7,838 nucleotides of DNA, from positions 1 through 7,838 of the forward strand of contig JAEZAF010000065.1 of NCBI GenBank assembly GCA_023430545.1, read 5' to 3'. Of the stretch, positions 1 through 6,252 are shown one piece after another. Position 1 is the stretch's first letter, and each line of letters opens with the position of its first letter. A program made the position numbers and the translations under genes. The DNA is from Chloroflexota bacterium (GTDB taxonomy: Bacteria > Chloroflexota > Anaerolineae > Aggregatilineales > Phototrophicaceae). A model generated the notes under the pieces. That model was not told the origin of the DNA and did not search any database. It saw nothing but the letters and a program-made list of their open reading frames with translations.

Positions 1-932
1 GAGTGACGGGCAAAACGTGAAGGTGTGGTGCCGACGATCCGACTGAAGTGCCGTGTCATATGGCTCTGGTTGGCGAAGCCGCACATCCTCGCGACATCAT
101 GGAGTGTGAGGCAGTCACCGGTCAGCCTGCTGCTCAACAGCGACCTGGCCCGTTCGACACGTCGTTCGATCACATACTGATAGGGCGAACGTCCGAATGA
201 GGCGCGGAACGTCCGCTCGAAGTGTGGGATGCTGAAGCCGATCAGCCCGGCCAGAACGGTCAGAGTCAGCTTCTGGTCCAGATGTACATTGATATAGTCG
301 TCAATCAGGTGGATCTGCGCAGGGCTGAGGTGATAACCGTCTCTGTGACCGCCTGGACGGGTCAGGGTGGGGGAGGTGCTGTAGTGCCGCAGCAGATGCA
401 GCGCTAAAGTGTTGGCAATCGAGTCCACATACAGCCGGCTGAGCGAATTCCACGCGTGCAGTTCATGGTACAGTATGTGAATAAGCGTGGACACCATCAG
501 ATCCTGAAAGTTGATATTCGGCGGGATCTGCACCCGATCCGGATCACCTCGCACCACATCGGCAGACAGTGATTTGACCAGCCTCTCCGCGATTTCGATG
601 AAGAGCACGGTCGTCGGGCCGTTCCATGTGGCGGTGGCTTCGGTCTGTGGGGTGAGAAGCTGGACCGCCCCCGGAGACAGCACGCCCTCATAATTGCCTT
701 CGGAGACAATATGCGCTCTCAGATGACTTGGCCGGTCGGTGACGGTCGCGAGGGTATAATTTGAAGTCTGCGGCGTGGGAAGCGCTTCAGGGGTGGTGGA
801 CAGTCGGGCGCGTGTCAGACGTAGAGATCCCCAGTCAAGCGGATGACTGCTGTCCAGTTTCTGCACGCTGGGGGTGGTAAACCATTCCTCGACACTAGGG
901 CGCAGTGATGGATGTAATACTTTATTGTGCAT
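1..932 (-). CDS. AraC-family transcriptional regulator (C-terminus runs off the left edge)
   Basis: This is a DNA-binding transcription factor of the AraC/XylS type; its effector and targets are unknown. From the ATG at 932 the frame stays open for 310 codons to the window edge with no stop. Residues about 1-190 form a poorly conserved N-terminal region, presumably sensing or dimerising. Residues about 204-310 form the AraC DNA-binding domain. It has a first helix-turn-helix (LTVLAGLIGFSIPHFERTF, about 224-242), the linker FGRSPYQYVIERRVERAR, and a second helix-turn-helix (LHDVARMCGFANQSHMTRHF, about 277-296). It closes with the family signature GTTPSRF. Family members end shortly after this motif, so only a few residues are probably missing. 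An in-frame TAA lies six codons upstream of the ATG with no start codon between, so 932 is the earliest possible start. An AGGG sits directly against the ATG, too close for a normal ribosome binding site. The gene lies 69 nt downstream of the WD40 gene with no terminator seen between, so some read-through is likely. Family is certain; function is not. Confidence 0.93.
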   Translation of the reverse strand, partial: MHNKVLHPSLRPSVEEWFTTPSVQKLDSSHPLDWGSLRLTRARLSTTPEALPTPQTSNYTLATVTDRPSHLRAHIVSEGNYEGVLSPGAVQLLTPQTEATATWNGPTTVLFIEIAERLVKSLSADVVRGDPDRVQIPPNINFQDLMVSTLIHILYHELHAWNSLSRLYVDSIANTLALHLLRHYSTSPTLTRPGGHRDGYHLSPAQIHLIDDYINVHLDQKLTLTVLAGLIGFSIPHFERTFRASFGRSPYQYVIERRVERARSLLSSRLTGDCLTLHDVARMCGFANQSHMTRHFSRIVGTTPSRFARH

Positions 933-966
933 CCCTTTAGACCATTGTTAATAGATCCGTTGAGAT

Positions 967-972
967 ATTATA
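967..972 (-). promoter_or_regulatory. Candidate -10 box for the AraC-type gene
   Basis: On the minus strand the gap between the WD40 stop and the regulator start contains a perfect TATAAT, 34 nt upstream of the ATG at 932. This is a suitable distance for a short leader. No good TTGACA-like -35 box is present at a spacing of 16-19 nt, so the promoter may need an activator, possibly the AraC protein itself. It may also be a chance match in AT-rich DNA. Confidence 0.4.
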
Positions 973-1001
973 TGCGCGTTTTTCCTGACATGATGAATTT
1001 T

Positions 1002-2954
1002 CTAATAATCACGGCCCGACCATGACCATAGCTGAACTGTGCCATCTTTCATCGCCAGCGCCAGAGAACGTCCGTCAGGACTCCAGACAGCGGTCTGGAC
1101 CGGTGCGTCAGCCGTAAATTCGGCAATGCGCTTTTCAGAATCCAGCGGATCGAACAGGATGAGCTTCTGGCCGCTGCCATCTCCCCGGTCGCGCGCTACA
1201 GCCACTGGATAGACCGGATTCCAGTCCATGATCTCGGCCTGCATGCTGAAACGTTTTCCTGTCTGCAAATCGCAGAGGAAGAGAGGCCCCATCTCATCAC
1301 TAACGATCAGGTAACGTCCATCAGGGCTTAGCTCCAGAGCGAAAAAATTGTCACGGGGGGCATTTTCACAATTGATAGGGACCGGTTTACCAGAGACGGT
1401 ATCCCAGATCTCAGGCCCACGAGTACCGATCAGCAGACGCGTACCCTCCGGGAACCAGTGAAGTGAAAGGGCACTCCATACGCCCTGCCGCAATATGCTG
1501 ACATCACCCGTTTCTCGCCATAGTTTGATGACTGAGTCAAAACCTGCGCTGGCGAGCATTTTGCCATCAGGGTTCCACTGAACGGCAGTAATCCCAAACG
1601 GCGTTCCTTCACCAGCGTTGAGACTTCGACCATGTTGATATTGGGCGCTGATGTACATTCCCTCTTCGTTCAGCCCCCAGATACGCACCCAGTCTTCGCC
1701 GCCTCCTGCCGCCAGATAACGCCCATCCGGAGAATAATCCAGTGCCTGAACACCGAAGAGATCTACCTGATAATCTGTTTCCACGACCTTGCCGGATACA
1801 ACATCCCATACACGGATGCTGCCATCTTCGCTGCCAGTCGCGATCCGACGGCTGTCTGGCGTCCAATCCAGCGCGTTGACCTGATCCAGATGGCCGCGCA
1901 GAACGCGATATTCGCGTATCTGTTTCACCGGACCCTCCGGCTGTAACTGCCACAGATAAACATGATTGTCGTTTGCCGCTGAGAGCAGTTGTTCTCCATC
2001 CGGATGCCACTGCACACTGTGGGCTTCGCGAGTATGTGAGATCATCTCAGCAACCAGTGCGCCGGTCTGCGCATTCCAGACATTGATCGGCGTTCTGAGT
2101 CGACTGCCAAATGATGCGGTTGCGGTGGCGATCATTGTCCCGTTCGGACTCCAGGCCACGTCAGCGGCCAGACCTGCCTGCATCACCAGCGTAATTGCGC
2201 CAGTCGCAGCGTCAATGATCGATAGAGTATTGCTATGCTCTATATAGCCGTTATTGCTCCAGCCTTCAACCGCGGCAAGACGAGTTCCATCAGGGTTCCA
2301 TGCCATGTAAACAGAGCGAGTACTACGTTCATGCTCACCCAGATCAATATCAAACAGCGGTTCACCACCCGGCACGTTCCATATCTGTACTTCACCCAAC
2401 GCGGCCACCGCTAGACGCGTTCCATCCGGGTGCCATGCAAGATCGGTTTTATGATGCTCCGTTCGAATGGTGATCGGATCTTCAAAAATGCCGCGGTCCG
2501 TATTCCACAGCAGGATCTCATCATAATAGGCCATTGTCAGCACGTGGCTGTCCGGTTTCCATGTGATCGGCTCAATCCGCATGGAGGGTGGTGCGTTATC
2601 AGGGAACTTAATCTCGCTGTGAAGGCGATAATCCAGCATATCCCAGATGCTGACATAGCCACCCTCGGTCATGACCGCCAGATACAGATCATCGTCAGAC
2701 CATGCGATCTGTTCAACCGGGCCTGTCTCAAGATGGGCAATATCCTCGAATTGGGTGTCATAGATCCACACGCCGCGAGTACCTGCCGCCGCGACCCGTT
2801 CGCCATCCGCACTCAGTACCGCCTGACGGACAGTGCCCCTGCCTAGTGTCCCGATCCATTCAATTGGCTTATCAGTTGCATCCTGTGGAGTAGCCTGAAA
2901 TGCACAGGTCATCAGGATCAGCATGAACCCGGCCAGACAGCGCAGCTTTCGCAT
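1002..2954 (-). CDS. Exported WD40-repeat protein with 14 propeller blades
   Basis: The product is a 650-residue repeat protein whose partner is unknown. Residues 1-21 (basic MRKLR, then a hydrophobic stretch to AFQA) look like an export signal. Cys17 in the context LMTC could be a lipobox, but Thr at -1 is unusual, so cleavage by signal peptidase I near residue 21 is an alternative. From about residue 36 to the end I count 14 WD40-like units, many with the pattern W-x-PDG-x-x-LA...VxLW(D). They start near residues 36, 77, 126, 168, 213, 262, 308, 352, 399, 453, 492, 537, 572 and 617. The best conserved is 352-388 (GH ... ATGSEDGSIRVWD). Fourteen units fit two seven-bladed propellers in tandem. 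No enzymatic, kinase or transmembrane domain accompanies them, so a binding or scaffolding role outside the cytoplasm is inferred. The ATG at 2954 begins the signal peptide directly; only a weak GGA motif precedes it. It is the first gene of a likely pair with the AraC regulator. Confidence 0.9.
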   Translation of the reverse strand: MRKLRCLAGFMLILMTCAFQATPQDATDKPIEWIGTLGRGTVRQAVLSADGERVAAAGTRGVWIYDTQFEDIAHLETGPVEQIAWSDDDLYLAVMTEGGYVSIWDMLDYRLHSEIKFPDNAPPSMRIEPITWKPDSHVLTMAYYDEILLWNTDRGIFEDPITIRTEHHKTDLAWHPDGTRLAVAALGEVQIWNVPGGEPLFDIDLGEHERSTRSVYMAWNPDGTRLAAVEGWSNNGYIEHSNTLSIIDAATGAITLVMQAGLAADVAWSPNGTMIATATASFGSRLRTPINVWNAQTGALVAEMISHTREAHSVQWHPDGEQLLSAANDNHVYLWQLQPEGPVKQIREYRVLRGHLDQVNALDWTPDSRRIATGSEDGSIRVWDVVSGKVVETDYQVDLFGVQALDYSPDGRYLAAGGGEDWVRIWGLNEEGMYISAQYQHGRSLNAGEGTPFGITAVQWNPDGKMLASAGFDSVIKLWRETGDVSILRQGVWSALSLHWFPEGTRLLIGTRGPEIWDTVSGKPVPINCENAPRDNFFALELSPDGRYLIVSDEMGPLFLCDLQTGKRFSMQAEIMDWNPVYPVAVARDRGDGSGQKLILFDPLDSEKRIAEFTADAPVQTAVWSPDGRSLALAMKDGTVQLWSWSGRDY

Positions 2955-2991
2955 CGTTCCATCCAGAAATCATAGGAAGTGAGTTCAGGGG

Positions 2992-2997
2992 AGTATA
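2992..2997 (-). promoter_or_regulatory. Weak candidate -10 box for the WD40 gene
   Basis: The minus strand reads TATACT, one mismatch from TATAAT, 37 nt upstream of the ATG at 2954. The spacing suits a short leader, but no convincing -35 hexamer lies 16-19 nt further upstream. This is a tentative call based on position and one hexamer only. Confidence 0.22.
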
Positions 2998-3217
2998 ACG
3001 CTTTGGTGAGGGTCGGCTCTGACGTTTGCCCTGCGACTTCCGTGCGCTGCGGTCACACAAAGTATGCTCGCCTGTCAGGGGCGTGTCCGCCTGACGACCC
3101 AACCCCATCCACCCGAATCTTCCTCACCCCGGTTTGAAAACTCTAACCGCGTGCTGCGAACATCTGTGCTATCATATGAACTCAGATAACCATGCACTTT
3201 AACAGCAGAACCCTTGT

Positions 3218-3243
3218 TGCCGCACAAAAATTTTTGTGCGGCA
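3218..3243. repeat. Perfect 26-bp palindrome with A5T5 centre
   Basis: The two 13-nt halves are exact reverse complements: TGCCGCACAAAAA followed by TTTTTGTGCGGCA, with the centre between 3230 and 3231. In plus-strand RNA the stem could extend to 3214-3247 through G-U pairs; in minus-strand RNA it could not. It lies 94 nt beyond the stop of the amidohydrolase gene and 263 nt before the WD40 start. With no T-tract after it on either strand it is not a standard intrinsic terminator. A dyad operator for a dimeric protein, a processing or stabilising hairpin at the operon's 3' end, or a repeat-element remnant are all possible. Confidence 0.85.
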
Positions 3244-3261
3244 GCAGCAGCAGCAGCAGCA
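3241..3261. repeat. (GCA)7 trinucleotide repeat
   Basis: Seven uninterrupted GCA units run from 3241 to 3261, and the first unit is also the last three bases of the neighbouring palindrome. The tract is non-coding as far as I can tell. Perfect trinucleotide runs of this length are uncommon in bacterial intergenic DNA, and a tract anchored on a hairpin is prone to polymerase slippage, so its length may vary between strains. Confidence 0.85.
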
Positions 3262-3337
3262 ATTTCGCGCAGTTTGAGGCTGACTGCCACAAAAACTGCT
3301 GCAACTGCGGGCCGTCCGCCTCATAGCAAGCGACTTA

Positions 3338-4561
3338 CTACTGCAATTTCATCACCGCTTGCAGCATGACCGCTGCTGCGTGGGTGCAGTCGTCCGGGCC
3401 GGTGTATTCCAGCGGATTGTGACTGATCCCGCCGACGCTGGGGACGAAGAACATCACACTCGGTGTCACCCGCGCCATCGACTGCGCATCGTGTCCGGCG
3501 AAGCTCATCAGACGGGTATACGACAGCCCGCAGGCCTCCGCCGCCCGCTCGACCGTCTGAATCAGCGGTTCGGCCATCGGCGCGGGTGGGCAGTCATCGA
3601 CCTTCTGGACGGCAAGCGTCAGCCCGTTGTCCTGTGCGCACTGTTCAGCCAGCCCGATCAGTACAGCCTGCATCTCGTCCAGTGTATGCAGGTCGCCATG
3701 ACGGAACTCCAGTGCCAGCCTCACCCGCCGTGGGACGATATTGAACGCCCCCGGCTCCAACTGAATATTCCCGAAGTTCACCACACCGGGGAAGTAATCA
3801 CACATGATGCGCTCTCGTGCCTGCTGGACGAAGGCCGACGCGCCCCACAGCGCGTCCTTTCGGGCATCCATCGGCTTTGTCCCGGCGTGCGCGGCCTCTC
3901 CGGTGAACGTCAGCCAGAAGGATCGCACCCCGACGATGCTGGTCACGACGCCGATGTCGATCCCGGCATCTTCCAGCCGTGTGCCCTGCTCGATGTGGAC
4001 TTCAAGATAGCCAAGCAGGGTGTCTGAGTCACGTCCGGCGTTGAGGACGCTGTCGAAGCTCAGCCCGACACTGTTGAGCGCCGCTTCCAGCCGGTCGGGG
4101 CCGCCGCGCACGTTCAGCAGATCATCCCGTGTGAGCTTGCCGACAAAGGCGGTGCTTCCGAGCAGGCCGCGCAGCGTGCCTTCCTCGTCGGTGAAGTTGA
4201 CCACTTCGACATGAAAGGGCAGGTCCGCCTGTGCATCTTTGAGCGTTCGCACCACTTCCAGCCCGACGATCACGCCGAGCGCGCCGTCATAGCTTCCGCC
4301 GTTGGGCACGCTGTCCAGATGCGAACCGATCAACAGCGTCTTCGCGTCGGGTTGAGCGCTCCGCAGGATACCACTCTGGTTGCCTGCACCGTCGATATGA
4401 TATTCCAGCCCGCTGTCACGGATCTGCGCCTCAAACCATTCGCGGATCTCGCGGTCGGTGTCCGAAAAGGTGACGCGGTTCATCCCGTGTTCAGGGTCGC
4501 CACCGATCCCGGCCTGCTGACGAAGCGACTCAAGGAAGCGTTCGCGGTTGATCTGTATCAC
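3338..4561 (-). CDS. allC: M20-family amidohydrolase, probably allantoate amidohydrolase
   Basis: The likely reaction is hydrolysis of allantoate to ureidoglycine, CO2 and ammonia, in the cytoplasm. The 407 residues are the usual length for the M20 hydantoinase/carbamoylase group (AllC, ureidoglycolate amidohydrolase, N-carbamoyl-L-amino acid hydrolase). The two-metal site is intact: GSHLDSVPNGGSYDGALG supplies H81 and D92, TDEEG supplies E126/E127, LEVHIEQG supplies H189, and GISHNP supplies H381. Other family marks are the dimerisation-domain stretch GEAAHAGTKPM (H225), GAFNIVP (N274), LEFRHGD (R287) and SFAGHDAQ (H357). The start is GTG at 4561, with AAGGA at 4572-4576 ten nt upstream. It is 15 nt behind the HIU hydrolase stop and is the last gene of the purine operon. 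Motifs alone do not separate allantoate from ureidoglycolate or N-carbamoyl amino acid as substrate; the allantoate assignment rests on the allantoinase next door. Family is very sure; exact substrate is moderately sure. Confidence 0.88.
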   Translation of the reverse strand: MIQINRERFLESLRQQAGIGGDPEHGMNRVTFSDTDREIREWFEAQIRDSGLEYHIDGAGNQSGILRSAQPDAKTLLIGSHLDSVPNGGSYDGALGVIVGLEVVRTLKDAQADLPFHVEVVNFTDEEGTLRGLLGSTAFVGKLTRDDLLNVRGGPDRLEAALNSVGLSFDSVLNAGRDSDTLLGYLEVHIEQGTRLEDAGIDIGVVTSIVGVRSFWLTFTGEAAHAGTKPMDARKDALWGASAFVQQARERIMCDYFPGVVNFGNIQLEPGAFNIVPRRVRLALEFRHGDLHTLDEMQAVLIGLAEQCAQDNGLTLAVQKVDDCPPAPMAEPLIQTVERAAEACGLSYTRLMSFAGHDAQSMARVTPSVMFFVPSVGGISHNPLEYTGPDDCTHAAAVMLQAVMKLQ

Positions 4562-4576
4562 AGCGTGTAAGTCCTT

Positions 4577-4960
4577 TTAACTTCCGCGATAGGTGCTGTA
4601 AGCCCACGGGGACACCAGCAGCGGGACGTGGTAATGCTGCCCAGCGTCGAACACCGTGAAGCGGATCGGGACCGTGTTCAGAAACGGTGATGCACCGGCG
4701 GCGTTCAGCCCTTCGAAGTAGGCGCGGACGTGAAACACCAGCTCGTATTCGCCTGCTTTCAGGGCGTCATCCGCCAGCAGTGGAGCCGATACCCGTCCGT
4801 CGTCGTTGGTCTGCACGGTCAGCAGATGCTCGCGGGATGTCCCGTCATCGCTCAAGCCTCCGCTCAAGCGCCACAGTTCAATCGTCAGATTGGCGGCGGG
4901 CTTCCCGTGAAAGATGTCGAGGACGTGCGTCGTGAGTTTACCTTTGGATAACTCAGCCAT
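4577..4960 (-). CDS. uraH: 5-hydroxyisourate hydrolase (transthyretin-like)
   Basis: This enzyme opens the ring of 5-hydroxyisourate, the unstable product of urate oxidase, to give OHCU. At 127 residues it is slightly longer than the typical single-domain bacterial HIU hydrolase and is complete. Recognition points are the N-terminal LTTHVLDIFHGKPA (His12), the NDDGR motif (Arg56), the HYHVPLLVSPWAYSTYRGS end (His109 and His111) and the diagnostic C-terminal tetrapeptide YRGS. These correspond to the His/Arg/His active site at the tetramer interface in this family. It has no signal peptide, so it is cytoplasmic like its partners. Its ATG at 4960 overlaps the end of the allantoinase gene by 8 nt (ATGGCTGA), which points to translational coupling. 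A strong AGGAGG lies 11 nt upstream, inside the allantoinase gene. Confidence 0.96.
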   Translation of the reverse strand: MAELSKGKLTTHVLDIFHGKPAANLTIELWRLSGGLSDDGTSREHLLTVQTNDDGRVSAPLLADDALKAGEYELVFHVRAYFEGLNAAGASPFLNTVPIRFTVFDAGQHYHVPLLVSPWAYSTYRGS

Positions 4961-6245
4961 AAACCTGTTCGCCTCCTATCCATGTCCTGAGGACCTGTCC
5001 GCGCAGTTCCATGCCGATGTACGGGCTGATTTTGTGCCGATATTCGAGATCGTCCGCTGAGAGCGTGTAGGCCGCGTCCACATCGACCAGTGTCAGATCG
5101 GCATCCATGCCTTCTGCGATCCGGCCTTTGGACGCCAGCCCGAAGCGCTCGGCGATATTGCCGGAGGTGACCGCCGCGATCTGTGAGAGCGACATGCCGC
5201 GCTGGTGATAGCCGTAGGTCAGCATCAGCGACAGCGTGGACTGGCACGACGCGATCCCGCCCCAGATGGCGAAGAAATCCTCCCCCTGTTTGAGATCAGC
5301 CGGAGAGGGCGAATGATCCGAAGCGATCATTGGCACATCACCAGCCAGCAGACAGTCCCACAGCGCGTCCCGTTCCTGTGCGGAGCGTACCGGCGGGGCG
5401 CATTTGGCCGCCGCCCCGATGCGCTTCACGTCGTCCTCGGTCAGGACGAGATAGTGTGGACAGGTCTCGCAGGTGACATCAACGCCGCACTGCTGGGCTT
5501 CCTTCACCATCATCACGCCCTGCGGTGTGCTGACATGGACGATATGCAGCCGGCATCCGGTCTTCTCAGCCAGCACGACCGCCCGCGCAATCGCTTCAAG
5601 TTCCGCATGGGGCGGGCGTGAGGCCAGATAATCACTCACAGTGGTGCGCCCTTCACCGATGGCCGCCTGCGCAAGCTGTGAGGTCAGGGTATCGTCTTCG
5701 GCATGGACGGCGAGAATCGAACCCAGCCCGGCGATGATTTCCATCCCGCGTTCGAGCGTCGTTTCGTCCGCCGCGCTGAAGTCCGCAATGCCACTGTTGG
5801 ACATAAACGCCTTGAATCCGATCACGCCGCGCTGCGCCAGCCCTTCAAGCTGATCGAGATTATCGGGGACCAGTCCGCCCCACAGGTAAGCATTGACCTT
5901 CGACTTCTCGTCCGCAATGCGGCGCTTGAGATCGAAGGCCTCGACTGTCGTGGTCGGTGGCGACGAGTTCAACGGCATATCGAAGAAGCTGGTCACGCCG
6001 CCTTTGGCAAGTGCGGTGGTACCCGTCTCAAAGCCTTCCCAATCGGCACGTCCCGGCTCATTGAAGTGGACATGTGGGTCGATCAGGCCGGGGAACAGCA
6101 TCTGACCGCCTGCGTCGATCTCGACGCGGGCAGAGGCAGTGATACTCGGTTCGACCGCCGTAATCTTGCCATCTGTGATGCCGACATCGGCGGTTTCGTC
6201 GCGGGCGGCATCAACCACCCGCGCATTGCGAATCACCACATCCAT
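4953..6245 (-). CDS. allB: Allantoinase
   Basis: It hydrolyses (S)-allantoin to allantoate in the cytoplasm and belongs to the cyclic amidohydrolase (dihydroorotase/hydantoinase-like) family. Counted from an upstream GTG at 6269 the protein has 438 residues; from the preferred ATG at 6245 it has 430. In the 438 numbering the metal site is complete: GLIDPHVHFNEPG (H66, H68), GFKAFMS (K153, the lysine carboxylated in this family), AVHAED (H189), LHIVHVST (H245) and MIASDHSPS (D318). CETCPHYL and the C-terminal KGRIAEGMDADLTLVD are also typical. The ATG is preferred because it begins directly at the usual N-terminal strand (MDVVIRNARVVD), lies 7 nt after the urate oxidase stop, and has a GGA about 10 nt upstream. 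The GTG has no recognisable ribosome binding site and would overlap urate oxidase by 17 nt. It sits in the middle of the purine operon and overlaps the next gene by 8 nt. Confidence 0.95.
   Translation of the reverse strand: MDVVIRNARVVDAARDETADVGITDGKITAVEPSITASARVEIDAGGQMLFPGLIDPHVHFNEPGRADWEGFETGTTALAKGGVTSFFDMPLNSSPPTTTVEAFDLKRRIADEKSKVNAYLWGGLVPDNLDQLEGLAQRGVIGFKAFMSNSGIADFSAADETTLERGMEIIAGLGSILAVHAEDDTLTSQLAQAAIGEGRTTVSDYLASRPPHAELEAIARAVVLAEKTGCRLHIVHVSTPQGVMMVKEAQQCGVDVTCETCPHYLVLTEDDVKRIGAAAKCAPPVRSAQERDALWDCLLAGDVPMIASDHSPSPADLKQGEDFFAIWGGIASCQSTLSLMLTYGYHQRGMSLSQIAAVTSGNIAERFGLASKGRIAEGMDADLTLVDVDAAYTLSADDLEYRHKISPYIGMELRGQVLRTWIGGEQVYG
4972..4977 (-). promoter_or_regulatory. Ribosome binding site for the HIU hydrolase gene
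   Basis: The minus strand carries a full AGGAGG 11 nt before the ATG at 4960, embedded in the last codons of the allantoinase gene. It supports the chosen start and suggests the hydrolase can be translated independently of the upstream gene, despite the overlapping ATG/stop. Confidence 0.6.
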
Positions 6246-6252
6246 CGCGGGT

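Larger units (their letters stand above)
2955..3337. other. Gene-free region between purine cluster and WD40 gene
   Basis: This 383-nt stretch has no supportable gene. The minus-strand frames that cross it have no ribosome binding site or family resemblance, and one of them reads the GCA repeat as poly-alanine. It should hold the WD40 promoter and any end of the purine transcript. Visible structures are a perfect palindrome (3218-3243) and a (GCA)7 tract (3241-3261), listed separately. There is also a hairpin with 6-bp arms GTCAGG/CCTGAC (3074-3079 with 3090-3095). The segments GGTGAGG (3005-3011) and CCTCACC (3122-3128) face each other 110 nt apart. A weak inverted pair GCAGTTT/AAACTGC (3269-3275 with 3293-3299) lies just past the end of the amidohydrolase gene. 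No stem is followed by a T-tract on either strand, so no intrinsic terminator is evident. I see no tRNA-like fold. Confidence 0.7.

Noticed and set aside
1609..2010. Minus-strand 133-codon frame inside the WD40 gene
   Set aside because: Out-of-frame shadow of the repeat-rich WD40 coding sequence.
2872..3108. Minus-strand 78-codon frame overlapping the WD40 start
   Set aside because: It overlaps the signal-peptide coding region in another frame and has no supporting start signal or similarity.
3214..3247. Intrinsic terminator for the purine operon
   Set aside because: The stem is strong, but the minus-strand sequence after it reads ACAAGGG with no T-tract; the only T-run is inside the palindrome centre.
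3075..3290. Minus-strand 71-codon frame with a poly-alanine run
   Set aside because: The alanines are the GCA tract read in one frame; its GTG start has no ribosome binding site and the rest resembles nothing known.
2955..3337. tRNA or other structured RNA gene in the gene-free region
   Set aside because: No T-loop sequence or cloverleaf spacing is present; the hairpins seen are short and isolated.
3359..4027. Long plus-strand open frame (222 codons) opposite the amidohydrolase gene
   Set aside because: It lies wholly antisense to a gene with an intact metal-binding site, resembles no family, and is the expected by-product of GC-rich codon usage.
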